This document shows, one piece after another, positions 1 through 6,070 of a stretch of 7,276 nucleotides of DNA. The notes beneath the pieces were generated by a model. It ran no database searches and was not told the origin of the DNA. It saw only the letters and a list, made by a program, of their open reading frames with translations. Position numbers and translations under genes: made by a program. How positions within the stretch are numbered: position 1 is the first letter of the stretch; every line of letters begins with the position of its first letter. The stretch comes from JBCBWG01 sp964579305 (lineage in GTDB: Bacteria; Pseudomonadota; Alphaproteobacteria; Rhizobiales; Hyphomicrobiaceae). The DNA lies in contig CAZOGY010000155.1 in NCBI GenBank assembly GCA_964579305.1, positions 1-7,276 of the forward strand, read 5' to 3'.

Positions 1-10
1 GCGACGTGGA

Positions 11-2410
11 TTAGGCGGCTTCGACAAAGCTGTCGACGACGCGTTTGCGCCCCACGCTTGCGAATTCAACGGTGAGTTTATTGCCGTCGACCTCAATAAC
101 TTGGCCTTGGCCGAACTTGGCGTGCTGGACGGTATCACCGACCGCAAAGCGCGCGTTGTGTCCGGTTGACGAGGCTACGAGTTCGCCTTCGATGACCGTT
201 GGCCCGCGACTTGGCTTTTTTCTGCCAGGAGCCTGCTGTCGGGCTTGCGCGCGTTGCCAGCCCGGCGTCTCGTAGGTGCGGCCCTCAAATGTTTGGACCG
301 CGTCGAACCGGCTTGCGCCGAACGGATTTAACTGGCCGACGGATTGTCCGTGACCGTAGCTACCGCCAAACGGCGAGCGGGTTTCCAGGACGTCGATGTG
401 ATCCTTGGGCAATTCATCGACAAACCGTGAGGGGATCGCGGCCTGATAAAGCCCACGGTTGCGCCGGTTTTGGGCGAATGAGACTTTGGCCCTGCGCCGA
501 GCGCGCGTGATGCCGACGTAGGCGAGCCTGCGTTCTTCTTCCAGTCCGGCAAGACCGCTTTCGTCCATGGTCCGCTGTGAGGGGAACAGGCCTTCCTCCC
601 AGCCCGGCAGGAAGACGGTGTCGAACTCCAGGCCCTTGGCGGCGTGCAACGTCATCAAGGTGACGCGGTCGCCGTCGTCGCCCTGGTCGACGTCCATGAC
701 GAGCGAGACGTGCTCAAGGAAGCCCGCCAGCGTGTCGAACTCGTGCATGAAGCGCACGAGTTCCTTGAGGTTGTCGAGGCGGGACTGCGATTGCGGGTTC
801 TTGTCGGCCTGCCACATCGCGGTATAGCCGCTCTCGTCGAGGATCAGCTCGGCCAGTTCGGTGTGCGGCATGGTCTCTGATTGCGTGCGCCAGCGCTCGA
901 AGCTGGCAACGACTTCGGCCAGCGATTTGCGGGCCTTGCCGGTCAGTTCCTGTGTTTCGATGATGTCGCGCGCGGCATGGTAGACGGGGATTTCGCGGGC
1001 GCGGGCGTGCGCGCGGATGCGCTTGACCGACGTATCGCCAAGGCCGCGTTTCGGCACGTTGACGATGCGCTCGAACTTGAGGTCGTTTGCGGGATTGTTG
1101 ACGACCTCCAGATAGGCGATCGCGTCCTTGATTTCCTGGCGCTCATAGAAGCGCGGCCCGCCGATCACCCGATAGGGCATGCCGATCGTCACGAACCGGT
1201 CTTCCAGCGCGCGCATTTGATAGGACGCGCGCACGAGGATCGCGATCTCGTTGAGAGCGTGGCCGGATTTCTGAAACGCCTCGATATCATCGCAGATTGT
1301 GCGCGCTTCTTCCTCGTCGTCCCAGACGCCAACAACCGTGACGCGCTCGCCAAGATCATCGTCGGTGAAAAGCGTCTTTCCCAGTCGGCTTTCGTTATGC
1401 GCGATCACACCTGAGGCAGCGGCGAGGATGTGGCCGGTGGAGCGGTAATTGCGTTCGAGCCGGACGACGGTTGCGCCGGGAAAGTCCGTTTCAAAGCGCA
1501 GGATGTTATCAACCTCGGCACCGCGCCAGCCGTAGATTGATTGGTCGTCATCGCCGACGCAGCAGATGTTGGGCGGGGCGCCGTCGGTTGGACGCTGGGC
1601 CAGCAGCCGCAGCCAGAGATACTGCACGACGTTGGTGTCCTGGTATTCGTCCACCAAGATGTAGCGGAATTTTTCCTGATAGCGCGCCAGCACATCGGGG
1701 TTTTCGCGCAAGAGCCGGAGGCCTTCGAGCAAGAGATCGCCGAAGTCGACGGCATTCAATTCTTTCAGGCGCGCCTGGTAGGCGGCGTAAAGCTTGTCAC
1801 CTTTGCCGTTGGCGAATGCGAAGGCTTCGCCAGAGGGGACTTTGTCCGGCGTCAGACCCTTGTTTTTCCAGCCATCGATCAGAGCCGCGAGCTGGCGGGC
1901 CGGCCACCGGTCCTTGTCGATGCGTTCGGCCTCGATGACCTGTTTGATCAGGCGAAGCTGGTCATCGGGATCAAGGATCGTGAAGCCTGGCTGGAGGCCG
2001 ACGAGTTCGGCATGCGCACGCAGGAGGCGGACGCCGATGGCATGGAACGTCCCGAGCCAGGGCATGCCCTCCACCGCGCCGCCGACCAGGCCGCCGATCC
2101 GCTCCTTCATCTCGCGGGCGGCCTTGTTGGTGAAGGTGACGGCCAGTATCTGCGAAGGCCACGCGCGACCGGTCGCGAGGATGTGCGCGATGCGGGTCGT
2201 TAGAACGCGGGTCTTGCCCGTCCCGGCGCCGGCCAACACCAGGACAGGCCCGTCGACGGTTTCAACGGCGCGACGCTGTTCCGGGTTCAAGCCGCTCACG
2301 TAGGGCGCTGGTCCCGCAGCGGCGAGCGCGCGCTGGGAAATGGTGCCGGGCCCCGGGTGGGCGGGCGCCGGCTGGCTAGGTGGCGGAGCATCATGACGGT
2401 GCGAATCCAT
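11..2410 (-). CDS. uvrD: UvrD/PcrA-type ATP-dependent 3'-5' DNA helicase (superfamily 1A)
   Basis: This 799-aa protein carries the full set of SF1A helicase motifs in order: Walker A GAGTGKT (61-67), motif Ia AVTFTNKAA (90-98), GTFHA (120-124), Walker B DEYQDTN (254-260), motif III GDDDQSIYGWRGA (286-298), motif IV LERNYRST (318-325), motif V with TLHAAKGLEFD (587-597), and motif VI ERRLAYVGITRARR (626-639). The C-terminus (about 755-799, beginning FAVGDTVQHAKFGQG) is the Tudor-like module of PcrA/UvrD, which in Gram-positive PcrA contacts RNA polymerase. The family unwinds DNA in nucleotide excision and mismatch repair and removes RecA filaments; that role is inferred here from family membership. 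The N-terminal 38 residues are Pro/Ala-rich and precede the conserved GLNPEQRRAV. An in-frame TGA lies a short way upstream, so ATG 2410 is the longest start. No clear Shine-Dalgarno precedes it, and GTG at codon 38 is a weaker alternative. The gene is divergent from the SDR gene. Calling it uvrD rather than pcrA is convention. Confidence 0.96.
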   Translation of the reverse strand: MDSHRHDAPPPSQPAPAHPGPGTISQRALAAAGPAPYVSGLNPEQRRAVETVDGPVLVLAGAGTGKTRVLTTRIAHILATGRAWPSQILAVTFTNKAAREMKERIGGLVGGAVEGMPWLGTFHAIGVRLLRAHAELVGLQPGFTILDPDDQLRLIKQVIEAERIDKDRWPARQLAALIDGWKNKGLTPDKVPSGEAFAFANGKGDKLYAAYQARLKELNAVDFGDLLLEGLRLLRENPDVLARYQEKFRYILVDEYQDTNVVQYLWLRLLAQRPTDGAPPNICCVGDDDQSIYGWRGAEVDNILRFETDFPGATVVRLERNYRSTGHILAAASGVIAHNESRLGKTLFTDDDLGERVTVVGVWDDEEEARTICDDIEAFQKSGHALNEIAILVRASYQMRALEDRFVTIGMPYRVIGGPRFYERQEIKDAIAYLEVVNNPANDLKFERIVNVPKRGLGDTSVKRIRAHARAREIPVYHAARDIIETQELTGKARKSLAEVVASFERWRTQSETMPHTELAELILDESGYTAMWQADKNPQSQSRLDNLKELVRFMHEFDTLAGFLEHVSLVMDVDQGDDGDRVTLMTLHAAKGLEFDTVFLPGWEEGLFPSQRTMDESGLAGLEEERRLAYVGITRARRRAKVSFAQNRRNRGLYQAAIPSRFVDELPKDHIDVLETRSPFGGSYGHGQSVGQLNPFGASRFDAVQTFEGRTYETPGWQRAQARQQAPGRKKPSRGPTVIEGELVASSTGHNARFAVGDTVQHAKFGQGQVIEVDGNKLTVEFASVGRKRVVDSFVEAA

Positions 2411-2485
2411 GTCGTAAATGTAGCATGTTCGCGATGGCGGTCATGAGGCGCTGCCGTCTCGGTGGCCGCTTGCGCGATCTTGTCC

Positions 2486-2500
2486 ACACCATGATGGTGT
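2486..2500. promoter_or_regulatory. Palindrome, possible operator upstream of helicase gene
   Basis: ACACCAT and ATGGTGT are perfect inverted 7-bp arms around a single G, centred about 83 bp upstream of the helicase start codon. The form fits a binding site for a dimeric regulator. It is not the alphaproteobacterial LexA pattern (GTTC-N7-GTTC) or the enterobacterial one (CTGT-N8-ACAG). A match this good occurs by chance roughly once per two windows of this size, so the case rests mainly on its location. Confidence 0.25.
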
Positions 2501-2562
2501 CCTGCGCGCGCCGGCCGGCCTGGACAGACCTTGTCTGCGCCTGCGATCACTTAAGGGCACAA

Positions 2563-2587
2563 GCGCCAGGGCAAATGCCGCTGGCGC
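2563..2587. repeat. Strong hairpin in divergent intergenic region
   Basis: The arms GCGCCAG and CTGGCGC pair over 7 bp. Inside them GGC and GCC add 3 bp around an AAAT loop, leaving one unpaired G. No T run follows on either strand, so this is not a clear intrinsic terminator. It may be a leader structure of the SDR mRNA if transcription starts upstream of it. Confidence 0.35.
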
Positions 2588-2651
2588 CAATCCAAAACAA
2601 AGCGCGTCTGGCCAGTGCCCCGTGCACGGGCTCAATGTTGCCTAGGCGTCG

Positions 2652-2656
2652 GGAGG
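2652..2656 (+). promoter_or_regulatory. Ribosome binding site of SDR gene
   Basis: GGAGG inside a GGGAGGAG run lies 10 nt upstream of ATG 2667. It is a near-perfect Shine-Dalgarno sequence and fixes the start of the SDR gene. Confidence 0.8.
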
Positions 2657-2666
2657 AGTTTGGCTC

Positions 2667-3449
2667 ATGCAACTGACTATGGATGGGCGCTGTGCGTTGA
2701 TCACCGGCGGAAGCCTTGGCATTGGGCGCGCGATCGGGCGGCGGTTCGCCGAGGCTGGTGCGCATGTGGCCCTTGTCGCCCGCCGATCGGACGTCTTGGA
2801 CGATGCCGTTGCCGATCTTGGCCGCACCGCGCGCGGGCAAGTCATTGCCATCGCATCTGACGTCGCAACGGCCGAAGGCTGCAAGACCGCGTTCGATGCT
2901 GCCGTCGCCCAACTCGGCCAGGTCGACATCCTGGTCAACAACGCCGGCAAGTCTGCCACCGGCAAGTTCACCGATTTGACCGATGCTGACTGGGCTGAAG
3001 ATATTGATCTCAAACTGATGGCGGCTGTGCGGCTCGCTCGTTCGGCTATGCCCGGCATGGCGCAGCGCAAGTGGGGACGCATCATCAACGTATTGAACAC
3101 GGGGGCCAAGGTGCCGCCGGCGGGTGGCGCACCGACGGCCGTCTCGCGGGCCGCGGGCATGGCGCTGACCAAAGTGCTTGCTGGTGAAGGCGCGCCGGAT
3201 AACGTGCTGGTCAACGCACTCCTTGTCGGCCGGATCGAGAGCGATCAGTGGGTGCGGCGGCATGCGGCGCAGGACGATGCTAGAAGTCTTGCCGCGTATT
3301 ATGCGCAAATGGGCAAAGCGATCCCGATGGGTCGAGTGGGAACGGCGGAAGAATTTGCCAATGTCGCGTGTTTCCTTGCTTCCGACCAGGGAAGCTATGT
3401 TACTGGAACTGCTATCAATGTTGATGGCGGGTTATGCCCCGTGGTCTAG
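2667..3449 (+). CDS. Short-chain dehydrogenase/reductase (SDR) family protein with degenerate active site
   Basis: The 260-aa product has the length and layout of a classical SDR with a Rossmann fold. It has the nucleotide-binding TGGSLGIG (13-20), ASDV (63-66, the adenine-contacting Asp), NNAG (91-94) and a C-terminal VTGTAINVDGG (245-255). R39-R40 after the second strand suggests NADP(H) preference, which is inference. The catalytic tetrad of classical SDRs (Asn-Ser-Tyr-Lys) does not align. The Asn position in the DxN-like segment is K116, the Ser position is N144 (in INVLNTG), the Tyr is T157 and the Lys is R161 (in PTAVSRAAG, where active enzymes have YxxSK). The usual proline after the sixth strand (NxxxPG) is also V187. 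The frame is intact and keeps SDR sequence patterns throughout, so it does not look like a decaying gene. It could be a non-catalytic nucleotide-binding protein or an SDR subfamily using other residues. The substrate cannot be named. A strong GGAGG precedes the start. Confidence 0.92.
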   Translation: MQLTMDGRCALITGGSLGIGRAIGRRFAEAGAHVALVARRSDVLDDAVADLGRTARGQVIAIASDVATAEGCKTAFDAAVAQLGQVDILVNNAGKSATGKFTDLTDADWAEDIDLKLMAAVRLARSAMPGMAQRKWGRIINVLNTGAKVPPAGGAPTAVSRAAGMALTKVLAGEGAPDNVLVNALLVGRIESDQWVRRHAAQDDARSLAAYYAQMGKAIPMGRVGTAEEFANVACFLASDQGSYVTGTAINVDGGLCPVV

Positions 3450-3454
3450 CTTGC

Positions 3455-3469
3455 GCGCGCGATGCGCGC
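3455..3469 (+). terminator. GC hairpin just after SDR gene, possible terminator
   Basis: GCGCGC-GAT-GCGCGC starts 6 nt after the SDR stop codon. It forms a 6-bp all-GC stem but is followed by TGTTGAGC rather than a T run. It could stall or help end transcription, but it is not a canonical Rho-independent terminator. Confidence 0.3.
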
Positions 3470-3574
3470 TGTTGAGCGACCAATTGGCGAGGGTCGGCGG
3501 GCGTGCAGGTCACCATGATCTCGGCCGGCGCTGGCCTCGCGGGCTTGATCGGGCAACATTGGCGCGTCATGCGA

Positions 3575-3607
3575 TCGTGCCACGGGGGCGCACGAACCTG
3601 ATTTTTT
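3575..3607 (+). promoter_or_regulatory. Hairpin plus T6 run in leader of the membrane-protein gene
   Basis: Arms TCGTGC (3575-3580) and GCACGA (3590-3595) enclose a 9-nt loop. They are followed, after six bases, by T6 (3602-3607) and immediately by the GAAGGA ribosome binding site (3608-3613). The hairpin plus T run resembles an intrinsic terminator placed directly before a start codon, which would fit attenuation or the end of upstream transcription. The gap between stem and T run is longer than ideal, so the call is weak. Confidence 0.3.
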
Positions 3608-3613
3608 GAAGGA
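3608..3613 (+). promoter_or_regulatory. Ribosome binding site of the membrane-protein gene
   Basis: GAAGGA ends 9 nt before ATG 3623, at normal spacing, and supports that start. Confidence 0.6.
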
Positions 3614-3622
3614 CCGGACAGC

Positions 3623-4399
3623 ATGGTTCACTCTCAGCACGCCGGTGACCGGATGCCAGGGCCGCATCGCACCGATGACGATCACGGCCTGTTTGGCTGG
3701 TTCTGGCACATCTGGCAGGCGCCGCTCGGCGCGAGTGCGATCGTGCTCTCGGCTTCCGCCGCAATCGCAGGCGCGATCATTTTCCTGTTTCCGGAAATCG
3801 TCGGTGGCATTCCCTGGACCCGTGCCAAAACCGTCGTGACGGAGCGGTGGAGCCGGTCAACCGTTGTGTTTCCGATCACAGGCCGTGACGCGGCCGGACG
3901 TCGGGCGCGGTTCGATTTCATCGTGGCGACAAACGACATTAGCTGGCGCAGGGGTAGCCCGTTTTACCTGGAGCGGGACAATGGCATCCTGTATCCGCAG
4001 CGCGTGATTGAAACGCTGTTCACGCCGAATCTGATGTGGCGTTTGAACAATGCAGCCGATGTGATTGCGGTGGGTTCAGCCTCAGAAGAAGGGCGACCCG
4101 CGGTTGAAAAGGTGCGGGCTGCGCAAAGGGCTGAGTCGGCGGCCGAATGGATCAAAACCGCCACATCATCGCGCAAGCGGGTATGGGAGTTGAACCTCGG
4201 CCAATTCCGAAGTGGGTGCGATGGCGCCCTCAATACGCAGGATACCAATTGGCAACGGCCGTTCGTGATGGTCAGTGTGCGGTGGAAAGATCCGGATATC
4301 TCCATGTCGCAGGCGCTCAAAGACGCTATGCGGGACCGCGATAATCTTCCAAGTCCCAACTGCTACACCACCTTCGACCTGATACCTTCGCGGGTTTGA
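3623..4399 (+). CDS. Uncharacterised single-pass membrane protein
   Basis: I do not recognise this 258-aa protein. Residues 1-34 are His/Asp-rich with an aromatic patch (GLFGWFWHIW). One hydrophobic helix follows at about 35-57, and the remaining 200 or so residues are polar. Few positive charges precede the helix and several Arg/Lys follow it, so topology is uncertain. If the N-terminus is cytoplasmic, the large domain is periplasmic. In that domain, residues 145-178 contain VIAVGSASEEG followed by a segment ending AAQRAESAAEWI. This vaguely resembles the strand-loop-helix of OmpA-like domains (GxAS/D-x-G, then RAxxxAxxL), but the peptidoglycan-binding residues are not convincingly present. 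C199 and C247 are the only cysteines. The start is supported by GAAGGA. The gene converges on the small heat-shock gene, and its function is unknown. Confidence 0.8.
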   Translation: MVHSQHAGDRMPGPHRTDDDHGLFGWFWHIWQAPLGASAIVLSASAAIAGAIIFLFPEIVGGIPWTRAKTVVTERWSRSTVVFPITGRDAAGRRARFDFIVATNDISWRRGSPFYLERDNGILYPQRVIETLFTPNLMWRLNNAADVIAVGSASEEGRPAVEKVRAAQRAESAAEWIKTATSSRKRVWELNLGQFRSGCDGALNTQDTNWQRPFVMVSVRWKDPDISMSQALKDAMRDRDNLPSPNCYTTFDLIPSRV

Positions 4400-4535
4400 A
4401 GGCCGACTTCGATCGCTTGTGCCCGGCAAGCCCGGGCAAGAACACGCTGTGTGTCGTGGAATTTTTACAGTTTGCACAAGGCGACCGCGCCGGCCCGGGG
4501 GTGGCCGACGCGGCACGCTCAGTGCGTCGCCGTGA
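4400..4535. other. Convergent intergenic region with GC-rich hairpins
   Basis: This gap separates two converging stop codons. Near the membrane-protein gene, CTTG plus CCCGG pairs with CCGGGCAAG (4416-4440) with a two-base bulge, starting 17 nt after its stop. Near the hsp20 stop, read on the minus strand, GGCGACGC pairs with GCGTCGGCC over about 8 bp with one bulge (4505-4532). Either could end transcription of its gene, but neither is followed by a clear T run. An open frame starting with TTG at 4396 overlaps the upstream stop but continues 205 bases into hsp20 antisense, so I do not call it. Confidence 0.4.
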
Positions 4536-5018
4536 TTATGCAGCGGCGCGATCTTCAACGCGATCTGCGTCCGCCGAAATCTGGTCAACGCTTTGGTTCA
4601 CCGAGATCTCAACCGTCCGCGGCTTCATGCGCTCGGGCAGGTTGCGCTCCAGAGCGATGACGAGCATGCCGTCACGCAGGTCAGCACCCTTAACTTCGAT
4701 GAAATCGGCCAGCTGGAAGCGACGCTCAAATGCGCGCTGACCGATCCCGCGGTGCAGGTAGGTCTTTGTTTCAGCTTCGTTGCCCGATTTCGCGCCCGCC
4801 ACGCGCAGCGTATTCTCTTTAACTTCGATCGATAGATCGTCGCGCGAGAAACCGGCTACCGCGATCGCGATCTGGTAAGCGTTCTCACCGGTGCGCTCGA
4901 TGTTGTAGGGCGGGTAGCCCGAGCCGTCGCCGCCTTCAGACATGGCATCGAGAAGGCGGAAGAGATGGTCGAAACCGACGGTCTGACGGTAAAGCGGCGA
5001 AAGATTTGCATTTCGCAT
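4536..5018 (-). CDS. Small heat-shock protein, Hsp20/IbpA class
   Basis: This 160-aa chaperone contains an alpha-crystallin domain at about 36-128. It opens with YPPYNIERTGENAYQIAIAV and ends with the family's signature strand around ADLRDGMLVIALERNLPE (112-129). The N-terminal segment (LSPLYRQTVGFDHLFRLLD) is typical of bacterial class A small Hsps such as IbpA and rhizobial HspA. A C-terminal anchoring motif of the I-x-I/V type is present as ISV (138-140), followed by a charged tail. The family holds unfolding proteins in oligomers, without ATP, for later refolding by DnaK/ClpB. The start at 5018 is chosen because AGGAG (5030-5026) sits 7 nt upstream. A longer frame reaching 5090 would translate through that site and through the thermometer hairpins. 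Regulation appears to be by heat at promoter and leader (separate entries). The name ibpA is possible, but rhizobial homologues are usually called hspA-like. Confidence 0.95.
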   Translation of the reverse strand: MRNANLSPLYRQTVGFDHLFRLLDAMSEGGDGSGYPPYNIERTGENAYQIAIAVAGFSRDDLSIEVKENTLRVAGAKSGNEAETKTYLHRGIGQRAFERRFQLADFIEVKGADLRDGMLVIALERNLPERMKPRTVEISVNQSVDQISADADRVEDRAAA

Positions 5019-5100
5019 GCACGTTCTCCTGATGAAGCAACATGTGTGTGGCCAGCCGGTAAAGGCCTGGCCGCGTAAGCTGCCGCCCACTCCTGTGGCG
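5019..5100 (-). ncRNA. ROSE-like RNA thermometer in hsp20 5' leader
   Basis: Reading the minus strand towards the hsp20 start, three hairpins follow one another. Hairpin 1: CGCCAC (5100-5095) pairs with GTGGGCG (5090-5084) around AGGA, with one bulged G. Hairpin 2: GGCCAG (5072-5067) pairs with CTGGCC (5055-5050). Hairpin 3: CACATGTTGCT (5046-5036) faces AGGAGAACGTG (5030-5020) across a 5-nt loop, giving eight pairs and three mismatches (A.C, G.A, G.G). The third hairpin hides the Shine-Dalgarno AGGAG. It contains the ROSE hallmark U(U/C)GCU opposite AGGA, including the G.G mismatch known from rhizobial ROSE elements. In that family the weak hairpin melts at heat-shock temperature and exposes the ribosome binding site. 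Length (about 85 nt), position and downstream gene type all fit. Assignment to an Rfam family was not run. Confidence 0.8.
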
Positions 5101-5111
5101 CGACGCTCCTG

Positions 5112-5141
5112 AGATGGGCGCTGTTACTCGCGTGTCAAGGG
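5112..5141 (-). promoter_or_regulatory. RpoH (sigma-32)-type promoter of hsp20
   Basis: On the minus strand CCCTTGAC (5141-5134) is followed after 14 nt by GCCCATCT (5119-5112). This closely matches the sigma-32 consensus CTTGAA-N13-17-CCCCATNT. The expected transcription start, about 5102-5107, places the three leader hairpins at the 5' end of the mRNA. TTGACA in the -35 also fits a housekeeping sigma factor, but no good -10 for one lies at the matching distance. Confidence 0.65.
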
Positions 5142-5281
5142 ACCAGGCATTTCGGCCAATTCCTGGCGGGCGCGGATCGGGGTGCGGCGCCCTAACAATC
5201 TGAATTGGATGAGTATTTCAGGTGTGTTCATCGTCGGTTCAGGCGGACGCCAGAAAGCTGACGCATGTCAGGAATAGCTGC

Positions 5282-5286
5282 AAGGA
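5282..5286 (+). promoter_or_regulatory. Ribosome binding site deciding the start of the secreted protein
   Basis: AAGGA lies 8 nt before ATG 5295. The alternative in-frame ATG at 5265 has only AGAAAG-like sequence upstream, so the later start is preferred. Confidence 0.55.
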
Positions 5287-5294
5287 CACCGATC

Positions 5295-5948
5295 ATGCCG
5301 AGCCATCCCTCATTCCCAAGGCAGGCCCGCGTGTTTGCCACATGGTCCAGCCTGCGCTCGGTTTGCGTTGGGTGTGCCAGCATTGCCGTGGCGGCACTTG
5401 CCATTGCTAACATTGCGCCCGTGGCCGCTGCCGATCTCTACGGCGAAGACCGTCGAAGCGCCGGATCGCCGTACGATGACCCCCGCTATGCAGGCATCTA
5501 TGGCTACGACGATGACCGGCATGATGGCTATCGCGCACCACATAAGCGGATCCGCGGTGTGCCGGATCACTACGGGGAGCGCGAATTTGAAAAGCGTCGT
5601 GGCAAGGGCGCTTACAAAGATCCCGACGACGGCGCATGGGCCTATGACCGACGTGACCGGCGCTATGAAGGCGCCGACCCGGACCGGTATCGTCGCGCGG
5701 GATGCGTGCCGCGGCGCGTGATCCGCAGACGCCTGCTTGGCGCTGGCTGGCACGCCTTCAATCGCGTTGTTTTCAAAGGCGAACTCGTTCGCTTCCATGC
5801 GACCGATCGCGACGGCATCCGCCATCTCGTCTACCTTGATCGCTGCAGCGGCCGTGTCATGGACAAGGTTGCCATCGACACGCGCGACGTCGATCGCAGT
5901 CGGTATGCCTATGGACGGCGTGGGCGCTATTTCGATCACCGCTATTAG
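5295..5948 (+). CDS. Secreted Arg/Tyr/Asp-rich protein with C-terminal two-cysteine domain
   Basis: The 217-aa product begins with a basic segment and a hydrophobic stretch (about 21-40), ending PVAAA before DLYGED. This is a good Sec signal peptide with cleavage near residue 46/47, so the mature protein is probably periplasmic or outside the cell. Residues 47-133 are low-complexity, rich in Asp, Arg, Tyr and Gly, and likely disordered. Residues 135-190 form a compact domain: GCVPRRVIRRRLLGAGW, then a segment ending in FHATDRDGIRHLVYLDRCSG. C137 and C184 may form a disulfide. From memory, similar Cys/GW/Asp-x-CysSerGly domains are frequent in secreted hypothetical proteins of Hyphomicrobiales and are somewhat PepSY-like in pattern; this was not searched. 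No function can be named. The gene is divergent from hsp20. A start at 5265 would add 10 residues before the signal peptide. Confidence 0.82.
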   Translation: MPSHPSFPRQARVFATWSSLRSVCVGCASIAVAALAIANIAPVAAADLYGEDRRSAGSPYDDPRYAGIYGYDDDRHDGYRAPHKRIRGVPDHYGEREFEKRRGKGAYKDPDDGAWAYDRRDRRYEGADPDRYRRAGCVPRRVIRRRLLGAGWHAFNRVVFKGELVRFHATDRDGIRHLVYLDRCSGRVMDKVAIDTRDVDRSRYAYGRRGRYFDHRY

Positions 5949-6025
5949 GCCCCGGGCCGCGCCCAGTGGCCGAGTGTGGTCGCGACACCTCTCGCCTCAT
6001 CACATGATGGTGGAGGGGAGGGGGC

Positions 6026-6050
6026 GTGCGGCTGAATTGATCAGCCGCAC
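6026..6050 (+). terminator. Perfect 10-bp inverted repeat, likely terminator of the secreted-protein gene
   Basis: GTGCGGCTGA and TCAGCCGCAC are exact reverse complements around the loop ATTGA, about 77 nt after the upstream stop codon. The downstream TGTCTGTCCTGGTT is pyrimidine-rich but has no solid T run, so termination on the plus strand is plausible rather than certain. A perfect 10-bp repeat with so short a loop is unlikely by chance in a window of this size. A regulatory operator is the alternative. Confidence 0.5.
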
Positions 6051-6070
6051 TGTCTGTCCTGGTTGCGCCG

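Larger units (their letters stand above)
2411..2666. other. Divergent intergenic region, helicase / SDR gene
   Basis: This 256-bp gap should hold promoters for both flanking genes, but I cannot name a convincing -35/-10 pair in either direction. It contains four inverted repeats: a 15-bp odd-centred palindrome with arms ACACCAT and ATGGTGT (2486-2500); CAGAC-CTT-GTCTG (2525-2537); a longer hairpin with arms GCGCCAG (2563-2569) and CTGGCGC (2581-2587) plus an inner GGC/GCC pairing; and a 12-bp even palindrome CCCGTGCACGGG (2619-2630). Open frames crossing the gap run into the neighbouring genes and lack ribosome binding sites, so I do not call them genes. Confidence 0.5.

Noticed and set aside
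881..1414. Long plus-strand open frame of 177 codons inside the helicase gene (also others at 1471-1938 and 1541-2203)
   Set aside because: These are antisense shadows of a GC-rich gene whose own frame carries all helicase motifs; they show no recognisable protein pattern.
2411..2460. LexA (SOS) box upstream of the helicase gene
   Set aside because: GTTC and GAAC occur once near the start, but no second half-site lies at the N7 spacing and no CTGT-N8-ACAG is present.
2380..2676. Small plus-strand gene spanning the helicase/SDR gap
   Set aside because: It starts inside the helicase gene, ends inside the SDR gene, and has no ribosome binding site or recognisable sequence.
2547..3308. Minus-strand frames opposite the SDR gene (253 and 190 codons)
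   Set aside because: They are antisense to an intact SDR frame that has a strong ribosome binding site; their translation is typical shadow composition.
4396..4740. TTG-started open frame overlapping the stop of the membrane-protein gene, suggesting a coupled second gene or a frameshifted extension
   Set aside because: About 60% of it lies antisense inside the well-supported hsp20 gene, it has no ribosome binding site of its own, and its second half is an Arg/Ser-rich shadow translation.
5019..5090. N-terminal extension of Hsp20 starting at 5090
   Set aside because: It would be translated through the thermometer hairpins and the AGGAG site. The extension has no Hsp20 similarity, and the start at 5018 has an ideal ribosome binding site.
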